64,000 nt of DNA from Bryobacter sp. (GCA_022843625.1 JALHNH010000023.1:40718-104717), one strand, 5' to 3'. Counted from the stretch's first letter, positions 27,822 through 36,204 are shown. Numbers and translations are program-made. Notes: generated by a model from the letters alone, not told the origin.

Positions 27822-28672
27822 CGTGCCGAGAAGTAGCGCTCGATCTGGTCGTCGAGCGAGATAAAGGGCAGAATACCAGTGCGATTGAGCCGTGCATTCT
27901 CAAGGGCCGAATACTTGGGCCTCCGGGCAGGAGTGCGATACTCGCGCTCGTTGGTGGGCTTGAGTTCAGGGCTGAGGTTGGCCTTCTTGAAGATCCTGGC
28001 TGCGTAGTCAAACCAGGAAATGGGTTGACCGCCGCCCGCATGAAAGACACCCGATTCGTTACGCTCCACCAGATCGGCTGTCACACGAGCCAGCTCCGGA
28101 GCATAAGTTGGTGAGGCGATATGGTCGTTTACGATCCGCAAGGGGCCACCTTTGGTGGCAAGCCGGAGCATCGATTCGATGAAGTTACCACCGGCCGTAC
28201 CAACACCAGCAGGGCCAAAGACACCGGAAGTGCGCAGGACCAGGGCTGAATCGCAATAGGCCTGAGCGTAGAATTCCCCGGCAAGTTTCGAGACACCATA
28301 GGCACTGATCGGCCGGACGGGGTCTTCTTCACGATAGGGGCGGCCAGCGGTGCCATCAAAGACGTAGTCGGTGGAGAAGTGCACAAGACGAGCGTCCAAC
28401 TGTCGGCAGGCAACTGCGAGGTTACGTACAGCAAGCCCGTTGACAGCGTAGGCTACTTGCGGCTCGTTTTCCGCGATATCGACCTTATTGTAGGCGGCAG
28501 AGTTGAGCACCAGGTCGATTTCAAGAGACGCCAGTTTGGTTTCAAGCTGAGAGGTGTCTGTGATGTCCACGTCAGTGCGGCGAAAACTGTGGACGGTATG
28601 TCCGCGCTTGGAAAATTCTTGAACGAGTTCGACCCCGAGCTGGCCGGCGGCTCCAAAGATAGCTACTTGCAT
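27803..28672 (-). CDS. rfbD: dTDP-4-dehydrorhamnose reductase
   Basis: A 289-residue NAD(P)H-dependent reductase catalysing the last step of dTDP-L-rhamnose synthesis for cell-surface polysaccharide. It has the Rossmann motif IFGAAGQLG, LNSAAYNKVDIAE (the A-AYT-VD signature), HFSTDYVFDG, and the catalytic YGVSK within PISAYGVSKLAGE. The remaining rfbABC genes are not in the window, so this copy is dissociated from the usual operon. ATG 28672 gives a normal-length N-terminus. Confidence 0.93.
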   Translation of the reverse strand: MQVAIFGAAGQLGVELVQEFSKRGHTVHSFRRTDVDITDTSQLETKLASLEIDLVLNSAAYNKVDIAENEPQVAYAVNGLAVRNLAVACRQLDARLVHFSTDYVFDGTAGRPYREEDPVRPISAYGVSKLAGEFYAQAYCDSALVLRTSGVFGPAGVGTAGGNFIESMLRLATKGGPLRIVNDHIASPTYAPELARVTADLVERNESGVFHAGGGQPISWFDYAARIFKKANLSPELKPTNEREYRTPARRPKYSALENARLNRTGILPFISLDDQIERYFSARQGFTK

Positions 28673-28691
28673 GTTGGCAAATACCAGCGTA

Positions 28692-28946
28692 TCAAGGCTT
28701 AAATTCGACGCTGATCTCGAGCAGATTATTCTCGTCGCCAGGCTGGGGCACTGGCCGGCAATTGAGGACCTGTCCTCGGTTCAATTGCTCAGCGCCAGCC
28801 CATTCGACAAAGACGCCAACGGGAATTGGCTCTGAGGATTCAAAGACGGCCACATTCCCATCACGCTCTCGAAGTGAAACCGGGATCGACTTGCCGTTGT
28901 CGCTAAAGACATGCAGCGTTCTTTGTTTTGCTAGCAAGAAGGTCAC
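28692..28946 (-). CDS. Small beta-rich protein, weakly PilZ-like, start uncertain
   Basis: The C-terminal part of an open frame (ending LEISVEFKP) looks coding: VGVFVEWAGAEQLNRGQV and a closing VEF strand recall the second half of PilZ domains, though the RxxxR and DxSxxG c-di-GMP motifs are not seen. The upstream part of the frame overlaps the gene at 28987-29370 out of frame and reads like an antisense shadow. No ATG is available near the junction. GTG 28946 has AAGG four bases upstream; ATT 28985, just after the neighbour's stop, would add 13 residues that fit the fold better. Function unknown. Confidence 0.45.
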   Translation of the reverse strand: MTFLLAKQRTLHVFSDNGKSIPVSLRERDGNVAVFESSEPIPVGVFVEWAGAEQLNRGQVLNCRPVPQPGDENNLLEISVEFKP

Positions 28947-28986
28947 ACTAGCCTTATCGCCCCAGACAAAACAAATTTCAGTAATT

Positions 28987-29370
28987 CTATTTGAGAGTAA
29001 AAAGCAGCCAGAGGCCAAGTCCAACGGCACCCGGCAGGAGTAGCTCCGCCCACTGGCGCCAGCGCCAGTTTCTAAAGGATCGGCCCAGGGCAGCAGGGTG
29101 AGAACTCGCCACCGGGACTGGTTCGCCCGAACTTCGTTTGAGGAAGTCAGCCCTAAGCCTGTTCTTAAGCGGGCTGGGTTCGCCATTGAGAATCTTGCGG
29201 ATCTCGGCACGCCCCCCGCGGTCGGCAATCAGAATTGTGGCACTGTTCATGCCACGGGTGGAGTCAGCCAATTGCTTGCGCAAGGGTGCGGGAATGTCCT
29301 CGGGAGTGCTGAAAACTTCAGTCTTGTCCCCAATGGATATGTAGACTGTAGTCCGCTTGATGGTGGTCAA
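28987..29370 (-). CDS. Hypothetical tail-anchored membrane protein
   Basis: A 127-residue protein that I do not recognise. The N-terminus is a small soluble region (TTVYISIGDKTEVFSTPEDI). The middle is basic and proline-rich. The last about 20 residues form a membrane helix (WAELLLPGAVGLGLWLLFTL) right at the C-terminus, so it is probably tail-anchored with the bulk in the cytoplasm. It overlaps the upstream LysR gene by 4 bases, so it is probably co-translated with it. Confidence 0.65.
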   Translation of the reverse strand: MTTIKRTTVYISIGDKTEVFSTPEDIPAPLRKQLADSTRGMNSATILIADRGGRAEIRKILNGEPSPLKNRLRADFLKRSSGEPVPVASSHPAALGRSFRNWRWRQWAELLLPGAVGLGLWLLFTLK

Positions 29371-30287
29371 TCGCCCACTCCCACAAGACCAAGAGGTCGC
29401 AGGCTATCCCCAGCCTGATCGAGAATTACCTGGATGAAACCAAGTGCGGCACGGCTGAGGGCCTTGTCTTTGCGATAGATCAATCCGAGACGCCGGATCA
29501 TCTGTTCAGGCCCAAGCGATAGAGTAACTAGCTTGCCAGCCGCTACTTCTTCACGGCAATGAGACGCAGCGAGGAAGCTGATGCCAAGACCAGCCATAAC
29601 GAAGCGTTTGATCATTTCAGTTGAGTCTAGTTCCATTGAGACTTGCAATTGTTCTTCGACTGGTTCGAGCCAGGAGTTTAGCTTGGCGCGGGTAGTTCCG
29701 GTTTTTGGCAACAACAACTGGAAGGCAGTGATGTCGGTGGCCAGTACCTGTCGCTTCTCGGCCAGGGGGTGGCCCTTGGGAACGATGATGCGGATCTCGT
29801 CAGAATGAATTTTGACGATCTGACATTTCTTGGCGTCTACTGGGAGTTGTGTAATGCCAAAATCGGCCAGGTTATCCTGGACGGCCTGCAAAACACGTGA
29901 GCCATAACTTCGGTCCACATGAAGTTGCACGTTAGGAAACTGCTTTTTGTATTCGCTGAAGACTTCAGGAAGAACGTAGATGCAGGTGGCTTCGTTAGCG
30001 GCAATGATCAACTCCCCGCGAGGCACGCGTTCCAGTTCCTGGATCGATTCCTGGGCACGACGGCGGAGGTCGAGGATCTGCTCAGAATATTCAGCGAAGA
30101 TGCGACCGGCCGGTGTTAGCGCTATGCGGGTACCGAGACGTTCAAAGAGGTTGGCGTTCAGTTCCTGCTCAAGTTGCCTTACCTGGGCGCTGATTGCAGG
30201 CTGTGTGCGAAAACAGGTTTGAGCGGCTTTGGAGAAACTCTTAAGCCGGACAATCTCCAGAAACGTGTGCAATTGATCAAGATCCAT
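29367..30287 (-). CDS. LysR-family transcriptional regulator
   Basis: A 306-residue regulator with N-terminal winged helix (LDQLHTFLEIVRLKSFSKAA, then TQPAISAQVRQLEQELNANLFERL) and a periplasmic-binding-like effector domain (RGELIIAANEATCIYVLPEV; VMAGLGISFLAASH). It most resembles the CysL/CbbR-like branch, but the effector cannot be told. The frame is open to 30572; I chose ATG 30287 because it starts MDLDQLHTF and has AGGA upstream. The upstream 200 bases are A+T-rich and divergent from the TIGR03790 gene. Confidence 0.93.
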   Translation of the reverse strand: MDLDQLHTFLEIVRLKSFSKAAQTCFRTQPAISAQVRQLEQELNANLFERLGTRIALTPAGRIFAEYSEQILDLRRRAQESIQELERVPRGELIIAANEATCIYVLPEVFSEYKKQFPNVQLHVDRSYGSRVLQAVQDNLADFGITQLPVDAKKCQIVKIHSDEIRIIVPKGHPLAEKRQVLATDITAFQLLLPKTGTTRAKLNSWLEPVEEQLQVSMELDSTEMIKRFVMAGLGISFLAASHCREEVAAGKLVTLSLGPEQMIRRLGLIYRKDKALSRAALGFIQVILDQAGDSLRPLGLVGVGD

Positions 30288-30489
30288 AGGGTTCCTGGGA
30301 CTAAACTTGCAGGGATGACTCCTCAAATTATAGCATTTGGTTATGGGCCTTATCAGGTTTAACGTTATAGCGGCTAGATACTTCCCAGTGGATCCAAAGG
30401 AGATGAAAAAGTGGTGAGCGAAGGGTACTCTTGATAAAGGGCAAAACTCCTGAAAGCTCAATCGAAATCTGGAACCACGAAGCAATAAC
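30288..30489. promoter_or_regulatory. Divergent intergenic region between lysR and the TIGR03790 gene
   Basis: This 202-base gap is the longest in the window. The part at 30325-30375 is A+T-rich, with several TTAT-type half sites around a GGGCC core that could be LysR binding sites. I cannot pick a single T-N11-A operator with confidence, nor a clear -35/-10 pair. No RNA gene is evident. Confidence 0.35.
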
Positions 30490-31566
30490 TTGAGAAGTAT
30501 TTTCTGCTGGATTCTCGTTTGTTCGTCGCTGGCTCTGGCCGGCGATGCTGTCAACGTCACTCTCGTTGTCAATGATAATTCTTCATTGTCCAGGAGGCTG
30601 GGGGCGTTCTATGCGTCCTGGCATGGGCTAAGCCCGCAGCAAGTTTGCCGGATCTCGACAATCGAAGAAGAAACCATCAACCGGATTGGCTTTGAGAAGC
30701 AGATTTCCGGGCCCATCGGCGACTGCCTGCGTCGAAACAAAAGAGTCGAATCGACTTTTTATCTGCTATTGACTCAGGGGATGCCGATCCGCATCAGCGC
30801 AGAGGCCAAGAACGATAACGCGAGCGTCGATAGTGAACTCGCATTACTTTATCTGGAAATGCGTGGGGCAAAGATCCGGCGCGAGGGCTGGGTCGACAAT
30901 CCGTTCTTCCGCCGGAAAGACCAGGTCTTTAGTCATCCGGGCGTACCCATCTACTTGGTCACTCGCCTGGCTGGGTACAGCTTCGAGGATGCGCGCAAGG
31001 CGGTAGAGCGCTGCCGCGGAGCAAAGAACATCGGACGCGTGGTACTCGATCTCAAAGCCGACAACGATGACGAAGGCAATTCCTGGCTTCGAAACGCTGG
31101 AATTATTCTGCCTGAGCCAAGAGTTGTGTTTGAGATGACGCCCAAGGTTTTGGCTGCGGAAAAGCAGGTGATCGGATATGCCAGCTGGGGCTCGAACGAT
31201 ATGGCACGTAAGAGCCGCAATAGTGGCATGGAATGGTTAGCAGGCGCGATTGCCACAGAATTTGTTTCTACCAATGCACGGACTCTGAAAATGCCGCCTT
31301 ATACGTGGACACTGGGTGACTGGAAGAACCCGTTTAGCTATTTTGCGGGCAGCCCTCAATCCATGATTCTCGACTATGTCTGGGAAGGTGTCAGTGGAAT
31401 CTCTGGCAACGTCGATGAACCGTACCTCTCGCAGACTGTGCGGCCTGATCAATTGTTTCCAGCCTATCTTGCAGGGCGCAATCTGGCTGAAAGCTTCTAT
31501 CTGGCCCTGCCCAGCCTCTCGTGGCAAAGTTTGATCGTAGGAGATCCATTGTGCAGGCTCGAATAG
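30490..31566 (+). CDS. Secreted protein of the TIGR03790 family
   Basis: A 358-residue protein with a signal peptide (CWILVCSSLALAGDAVN). It matches a family of unknown function found in Acidobacteria, Planctomycetes and cyanobacteria, with the conserved features VTLVVNDNSSLSRRLGAFY, YLLLTQGMPIRI, the Leu-rich DSELALL segment, IYLVTRLAGYS and VIGYASWGSND. The start is TTG at 30490; I see no strong Shine-Dalgarno. The acetyltransferase gene begins 16 bases before its end. No catalytic mechanism is established for the family. Confidence 0.8.
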   Translation: MRSIFCWILVCSSLALAGDAVNVTLVVNDNSSLSRRLGAFYASWHGLSPQQVCRISTIEEETINRIGFEKQISGPIGDCLRRNKRVESTFYLLLTQGMPIRISAEAKNDNASVDSELALLYLEMRGAKIRREGWVDNPFFRRKDQVFSHPGVPIYLVTRLAGYSFEDARKAVERCRGAKNIGRVVLDLKADNDDEGNSWLRNAGIILPEPRVVFEMTPKVLAAEKQVIGYASWGSNDMARKSRNSGMEWLAGAIATEFVSTNARTLKMPPYTWTLGDWKNPFSYFAGSPQSMILDYVWEGVSGISGNVDEPYLSQTVRPDQLFPAYLAGRNLAESFYLALPSLSWQSLIVGDPLCRLE

Positions 31567-32039
31567 CTTCAATCGAGGACCGAGATTTACTGGTGGATCT
31601 TGGGCGGCGGACCTTCTTTGAAACGTTTGTCGGCACCTGTAGCGATGAAGATATGGATCTGTTTCTGGCCACATCCTACTCGCCGGAAAAGGTAGAAGCA
31701 GAATTGAAAGATCCGCTCTCACGATTTCTTATCCTGGAAGATTTACACGGGCCATTGGGGTTTACGAGAATTCAGGGCGACACACCGGACAGAGTCGAAC
31801 TAGTTCGTTTCTATATGGAACAGCGAGCGATAGGCACTGGGGCGGCTCACATCTTGATGGAAGGTACCCTCGAATTGGCCAGGGGCCTAGGCTACTCGCA
31901 AGTCTACCTTGGGGTGTGGGAGAAGAACTTCCGGGCGCAGAAGTTTTACATGAAGTGGGGATTCCTGAAAACCGGAGAAAAGATCTTCATGGTGGGGACA
32001 GACCCTCAAGTGGACTGGTATTACGAACGCGAACTATAG
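31551..32039 (+). CDS. GNAT-family N-acetyltransferase
   Basis: A 162-residue acetyltransferase with the acetyl-CoA pyrophosphate loop QRAIGTGAAHILM, followed by the LGYSQVYLGVWEKNFRAQKFYMKWGF block typical of the GNAT fold. I chose GTG 31551 because AGGAG lies 7 bases upstream (31539-31543), which makes it overlap the previous gene by 16 bases. The substrate is unknown; small-molecule amines or protein N-termini are both possible. Its stop abuts the stop of the convergent S24 protein gene (CTATAG). Confidence 0.9.
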   Translation: MQARIASIEDRDLLVDLGRRTFFETFVGTCSDEDMDLFLATSYSPEKVEAELKDPLSRFLILEDLHGPLGFTRIQGDTPDRVELVRFYMEQRAIGTGAAHILMEGTLELARGLGYSQVYLGVWEKNFRAQKFYMKWGFLKTGEKIFMVGTDPQVDWYYEREL

Positions 32040-32801
32040 AAGGCAGACGAATTCTGCGAGTACGGCGTAGCGATCCTGATCCGCATCTAAATGCAAAACA
32101 GGGAATTCCGGATTGAGCGGGGAGAGATCAATTGCCTGGTGAGCCCAGCCATCCTCACCCGATGTAGATTTTTGCGAATGGTAAACCTTTAGGGTGTAGC
32201 GGTTGTTCGGGTCGGAGCGATCTTCGACCAGGACACGTTTATTATTGCGGGAGCCTGCCCCAAACTTGCGGAAAACACACATCGATCCTGACGGTATCAC
32301 CGGCTCCATACTTCGGCCATAGACTTCGCAGACAAACATGTCTTTGCTCAGTCGAAGATCCTGCGGTGCCTCAACCCATTCGGCGATCTCGTTGGGGTCT
32401 GCGATCTGCTCGCCGAAGCCTCCAGCGGCGGACCGGAGCGAGTAGCGAGGAATGTGGGTTAGAAAGGGCTTAACAGGGGTCGGGACGTGCTCTCGATAAA
32501 GCTGATGAAGGGTGAAATCGAGGGCATTTGATTGCACCTCGTTTCGCTCACTAAGCTGAAAGACATTCGAAAGTGTCGATTCCAGCCACTCCATGGCACC
32601 GGTGGCACCCATCTCGCTTGACAACTGCTTAAGATGAGTTTCCATGCCGGAAAGTATTTCGGCGTCGTCGGCAGAGGCAAGCTGATGCCAGTCCCGCCGG
32701 AGCTTCACCCCGAGCTCTTCTGTTTCGGCATCGTACACGATAACCCCTGCCGGCTCAGCCGGGCGGCCGGGAAGGGCGAGACTCAGAAGGGAAAATGTCA
32801 T
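32034..32801 (-). CDS. S24 (LexA-like) self-processing peptidase without HTH domain
   Basis: A 255-residue protein. The C-terminal half is an S24 domain with nucleophile Ser164 in YGRSMEPVIPSGS and general-base Lys205 in RYTLKVYH, 41 residues apart, the same spacing as in LexA. A candidate autocleavage bond Ala126-Gly127 in SLRSAAGGFGE lies 38 residues before the serine, close to the LexA/UmuD spacing. The first 110 residues are not a helix-turn-helix: they start with beta strands (AGVIVYDAETEELGVKLRRDW) and continue as helices, and I do not recognise them with certainty. So it is not LexA; it may be an SOS- or stress-responsive cleavable regulator (inferred). No recA or imu genes are adjacent. 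Confidence 0.85.
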   Translation of the reverse strand: MTFSLLSLALPGRPAEPAGVIVYDAETEELGVKLRRDWHQLASADDAEILSGMETHLKQLSSEMGATGAMEWLESTLSNVFQLSERNEVQSNALDFTLHQLYREHVPTPVKPFLTHIPRYSLRSAAGGFGEQIADPNEIAEWVEAPQDLRLSKDMFVCEVYGRSMEPVIPSGSMCVFRKFGAGSRNNKRVLVEDRSDPNNRYTLKVYHSQKSTSGEDGWAHQAIDLSPLNPEFPVLHLDADQDRYAVLAEFVCLL

Positions 32802-32822
32802 CGGGTACAGATATCGTATCGG

Positions 32823-33854
32823 CTAGGGGTTGGCAGGATAATAGCCGGATCTGTAACGTACCTTCAGACCCGGGATATTCGGAACCTCGACGCGAATCTT
32901 ACGGAACGCCTTGCGGTCGTCGGTCGACTCCGGCACATAACGGATGATGTACTGCGTGGTGACTTCACCCTGAATCGCAGCAACGGCGTTAAACATGCCC
33001 TTGGCAAGCTCAGCACCGTAGCCCCCGGTACCCACCTTCAAGGCGTAGTTGCCTTCGTCCGATGGAGTAGATAGATAACCTGAGACATCCTTGTAGAGGC
33101 CTTCCAGCGGGAAGACAACTCTACCGCCAGTTTCTTCGGCCAGACGCATGAGATTCTTCTCACCCTCAGCCTTGAAACCAAAGGCCACCGTGCTCATGCC
33201 AAAGATTGTAACGAGATTCCGCTGGGCTACCTCAAGCACTTCATCGAGGGCTTTCTTCGAAGCCGAATCGTGTCCATCGCCAATGATCACGATAATGCGC
33301 CTGGGCTCAATCGGCTCACCGCGCACCAGTTTGCGATTGGTACAGGCAAGGTAGAGAGCGTCATAAAGCGCGGCACCGCCGCCAGGCTTGATCTTTCGGA
33401 TCTTCTCCTGGATCTTGTCGGGAGAGCTGGTGGTGTCGACGCTGACTTCGGCCGTGGTTGAGTAGGTGACAAGATAACCGGAGAACTTCTTGGGGCCTTC
33501 CTGAGGCAGCAGCGCAAGGACAAGCTCTTCGGTAGCCTCGGCGAAAGTCTTCCAGTGCAGCCGGTTCAGATTGCTCATGTCGAGCAGGAAGCCAACCACT
33601 ACTGGTTGTTCTCGCTCCGCATTGAAGTAAGAGATTTTCTGTTCTTTGTTCTCGTCGAAGATCCTGAAGTCAGATTGCTTCAAGTCGCTGACAAACTTGC
33701 CCTTCTCATCGGTGACCGTAATGGGTACGATCACCTCGTTGACCGAGATGGAGAGATTGGGAGTTTTTGTCGCTTGAGCGGCCTCTAGAGAAGAAAAAGG
33801 AGCACCGTTAAGCAACGCCGGTCCCACGAGCATAAAGTGACGGCGTGAAGTCAT
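32823..33854 (-). CDS. VWFA-domain protein of acidobacterial type, degenerate MIDAS
   Basis: A 343-residue exported protein related to the one at 24101-25036. It has the leader TSRRHFMLVGPALLNGAPF, an Ig-like stretch (ISVNEVIVPITVTDEKGKFV) and a VWA domain. The metal site reads LLDMSNLNR, so the second serine of DxSxS is lost, while IVIIGDGHDS keeps the distal Asp. Metal-dependent ligand binding may thus be weakened. The ending PNIPGLKVRYRSGYY matches the C-terminus of the family. Role unknown. Confidence 0.87.
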   Translation of the reverse strand: MTSRRHFMLVGPALLNGAPFSSLEAAQATKTPNLSISVNEVIVPITVTDEKGKFVSDLKQSDFRIFDENKEQKISYFNAEREQPVVVGFLLDMSNLNRLHWKTFAEATEELVLALLPQEGPKKFSGYLVTYSTTAEVSVDTTSSPDKIQEKIRKIKPGGGAALYDALYLACTNRKLVRGEPIEPRRIIVIIGDGHDSASKKALDEVLEVAQRNLVTIFGMSTVAFGFKAEGEKNLMRLAEETGGRVVFPLEGLYKDVSGYLSTPSDEGNYALKVGTGGYGAELAKGMFNAVAAIQGEVTTQYIIRYVPESTDDRKAFRKIRVEVPNIPGLKVRYRSGYYPANP

Positions 33855-33904
33855 ATCTTTTGGAACAACTTCTATTGTAACGGCGCTCCGTGAAAAAGGG
33901 TTAC

Positions 33905-34936
33905 CTATCGTTGCACACGGCCGGAGCCGCCGCCCTTGACCAGACCTTCTACCTCTTCGCGAGTGAAGCGGTTGAAGTCACCAGGGATCGAATGTTTGAG
34001 GCAACTGGCGGCTACAGCGAATTCGAGCGCCGCCTGAGGAGTGTCGAGTGCAAGGAGGCCATAGATCAGGCCACCGGCAAAACTATCGCCGCCGCCAACG
34101 CGGTCGACAATGTTGGTGATGTCATAGTGCTTGCTCACCATGAAGTTGTGGCCTTGATTGAGACACGCAGACCAGCCATTGTGAGAAGCGCTGAAGGATT
34201 CACGCAATGTAATGGCAACGGTCTTTACGTTCGGATAAGCGCGCAAAACCTTCGCACTCAGCCTTTCGTAGGAAGAATGATCGAGCTTGCCAGAGTGTAC
34301 GTCGGCATCGCTTTCAATGCCGAGAGCCATTTGGCAGTCTTCTTCGTTGGCGATGACAACGTCGGTGTATTCGACCAGTTGCGGCATCACCTCGGCCGCC
34401 TTCTTGCCATACTTCCAGAGATTCTTGCGGAAGTTCAGGTCGAGGCTGACCGTGAGGCCGGCAGCTTTGGCGGCCTTGACACTCTCAATCGAAAGCTCGG
34501 CAGCAGACGGGCTGATAGCGGGAGTAATGCCCGTAATGTGGAACCAGCCGGCACCTTCAAAGACCTTGGCGAAATCGATCGCACCAGGCTTGGCAATGGC
34601 GATTGCGGAACCTTCGCGATCGTATTGCACCTTTGAGGCACGCTGATTGGCACCGGGCTCTACGTAATAGATTCCGAATCGGCCCGGGCCACGGACAACG
34701 TCCGAGACGTCCACACCAAATCGCCGCATCTCCCCAAGGAAGGCATCACTGATCGGATGCTTGTCGGGCAGCACCGTTGTGTAACGCGCCGGCCAACCGA
34801 AGCCCGAGACGCTGACAGCGACGTTGGCTTCACCGCCACCAAAGGTGGCAACAAATTGAGGGGACTGCAGGAAGCGTTCCATGCCTGGGGGTGCCAGGCG
34901 GAGCATGATCTCACCAAAGGTGACAACGGACTTCAT
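33905..34936 (-). CDS. kdgK: PfkB-family sugar kinase, 2-keto-3-deoxygluconate kinase type
   Basis: A 343-residue ribokinase-family enzyme that most resembles KdgK, which phosphorylates 2-keto-3-deoxygluconate in the catabolism of uronates and pectin. The N-terminus FGEIMLRLAPPGMERFLQS and the ATFGGGEANVAVSVSGFG motif are typical of KdgK. The C-terminal VDRVGGGDSFAGGL contains the catalytic Asp and anion hole. No KDPG aldolase or uronate genes are adjacent. A fructokinase or other PfkB member is the main alternative. Confidence 0.85.
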   Translation of the reverse strand: MKSVVTFGEIMLRLAPPGMERFLQSPQFVATFGGGEANVAVSVSGFGWPARYTTVLPDKHPISDAFLGEMRRFGVDVSDVVRGPGRFGIYYVEPGANQRASKVQYDREGSAIAIAKPGAIDFAKVFEGAGWFHITGITPAISPSAAELSIESVKAAKAAGLTVSLDLNFRKNLWKYGKKAAEVMPQLVEYTDVVIANEEDCQMALGIESDADVHSGKLDHSSYERLSAKVLRAYPNVKTVAITLRESFSASHNGWSACLNQGHNFMVSKHYDITNIVDRVGGGDSFAGGLIYGLLALDTPQAALEFAVAASCLKHSIPGDFNRFTREEVEGLVKGGGSGRVQR

Positions 34937-34957
34937 AATTGATTTGAACTCACCAGT

Positions 34958-35302
34958 CTACCCCAGAAGCATCCATGCGACGAAGGCAATCAGGGTCACC
35001 ACCTCGCCGATCATCAGAACGTTGCGGATGGAGACAAAGCGCTGCCAGGAAGTACGCGGCATGTGTTCCGGGAATTTCTCGATGTGGTCCTGGAGCGCAC
35101 GCGCCCAGGCTGGCGGTGTGGTGAAAGGGAAAATAAAGGGATAGTCGAGTCTTTTGGGATCGTAGCCGGGAGGCAAAAGGCCAGCAATTTCGTCGCGGAT
35201 CCTCCGAAAGGCTATTCTTTCGCGAAGCAAAGTCAGCACCACGCCAGTGTTGGCAGCTAGTAAAAACATCATCCAGATCAGTACAGCCTGAGTCTTGTCC
35301 AA
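34958..35302 (-). CDS. Hypothetical protein with two membrane helices
   Basis: A 114-residue protein with a transmembrane helix at each end (AVLIWMMFLLAANTGVVLTL and VLMIGEVVTLIAFVAWMLLG) and a polar, proline-rich loop of about 60 residues between them (LLPPGYDPKRLDYPFIFPF). It lies 21 bases upstream of the sugar kinase gene in the same direction and may be co-transcribed. I do not recognise the family. Confidence 0.65.
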   Translation of the reverse strand: MDKTQAVLIWMMFLLAANTGVVLTLLRERIAFRRIRDEIAGLLPPGYDPKRLDYPFIFPFTTPPAWARALQDHIEKFPEHMPRTSWQRFVSIRNVLMIGEVVTLIAFVAWMLLG

Positions 35303-35378
35303 TTCAAAAAACCCCTTTCCTCATCTTAGGAGACAAAAGGCCCTGTAGTAGTTCAGGGTCGATTAACCTGATAGTGGG

Positions 35379-35393
35379 CCTGCAATTTGCAGG
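35379..35393 (+). repeat. 15-base perfect palindrome abutting a start codon
   Basis: CCTGCAA-T-TTGCAGG is a perfect inverted repeat around one base. It ends directly before the first ATG (35394) of the downstream membrane-protein frame. It could be an operator for a dimeric repressor, or a hairpin sequestering the translation start. Confidence 0.6.
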
Positions 35394-35408
35394 ATGCGGG
35401 CGACGGGA

Positions 35409-36005
35409 ATGGAGGAACCTCAGAGTTTGGAAGCAACAGCCGAAGCAATCGAGAAACGAAACAGTTGGCGAAGCCTTGCCTACTTTGCCCTCGGCGGGCT
35501 GATCGCCACAGAAATCATGCGGCGCGTCATAACGCAGCCCCCGGCGGCCAAGGGCTGGGAGTTGATCTATTGGTTCACTGACCGGGTCTTCTTTGACGGC
35601 AAATGGCTGGTCCTGCTAGCGATGGGCCTTGCGCCATTCAAAGAAAATTTACCTATCAAATACATGGCACCAGCAGCCGGGCTGCTGCTGATGGTGGGTT
35701 CTTTTTTGCAATTGCAGGACCCAGTCTTTCTTGTCTTCGTTGGAATGGTGGTGGGTGCGATCGTAAAGAGCATCCGGTGGACCGAGCCTGCTCTCATGCT
35801 GATGGCGGTGGGCGGCATGATGATGGGGATGCCGATCAACGGCTTCACAGGGCTGATGTCGGCAAAGGCAAACTTTCCGCCCGTACTCATGAAGCAGCTT
35901 TTTGGCTCAACCGCTGGAATCGGTTGCGTAACGATTGCCTGTTCATTCGCAGCGTTGTTTCTGCTTGGCCGCGGCGTATGGATGCGGCGAAAGAAGAGCG
36001 CCTAG
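35409..36005 (+). CDS. Polytopic membrane protein of unknown function
   Basis: A 198-residue protein with about five or six membrane helices, for example KWLVLLAMGLAPF, APAAGLLLMVGSFLQL, PVFLVFVGMVVGAIVKSI and GIGCVTIACSFAALFLLGRG. The N-terminal about 25 residues are polar. Two starts are possible, ATG 35394 and ATG 35409. I give the second because its initial MEEPQSLEATAEAIEKRN is a cleaner cytoplasmic N-terminus, but the first is directly preceded by the palindrome and cannot be excluded. Its stop shares CTAG with the convergent small gene. No family recognised. Confidence 0.65.
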   Translation: MEEPQSLEATAEAIEKRNSWRSLAYFALGGLIATEIMRRVITQPPAAKGWELIYWFTDRVFFDGKWLVLLAMGLAPFKENLPIKYMAPAAGLLLMVGSFLQLQDPVFLVFVGMVVGAIVKSIRWTEPALMLMAVGGMMMGMPINGFTGLMSAKANFPPVLMKQLFGSTAGIGCVTIACSFAALFLLGRGVWMRRKKSA

Positions 36006-36196
36006 AGGGACGTGCCTTTATTCTGCGCACCAGCAACACGAACACGCAGGAAATTTGTTCGCTTATGCATCGGCAAAGCCAGACGGGCACGAATCATCTC
36101 AAGTTCAGATGCTTCACTCGCCTGAGCCAGCATCGCGAGTTGCTCTGTTTTGCTCAGCTTGGGCGTTGATTTCGGAGAGAGTTTTTTCGAGGACAT
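36002..36196 (-). CDS. Small basic protein downstream of a DUF1501 gene
   Basis: A 64-residue Lys/Arg/Ser-rich protein (MSSKKLSPKSTPKLSKTEQ, then a helix LAMLAQASEASELEMIRARL). It starts 8 bases after the DUF1501 stop in the same direction, so it may be the third gene of that operon. The ribosome-binding site is weak (CAGG, close to the start). It has no signal peptide. I do not recognise it; it may be a spurious frame. Confidence 0.45.
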   Translation of the reverse strand: MSSKKLSPKSTPKLSKTEQLAMLAQASEASELEMIRARLALPMHKRTNFLRVRVAGAQNKGTSL

Positions 36197-36204
36197 GGCC
36201 TGCG

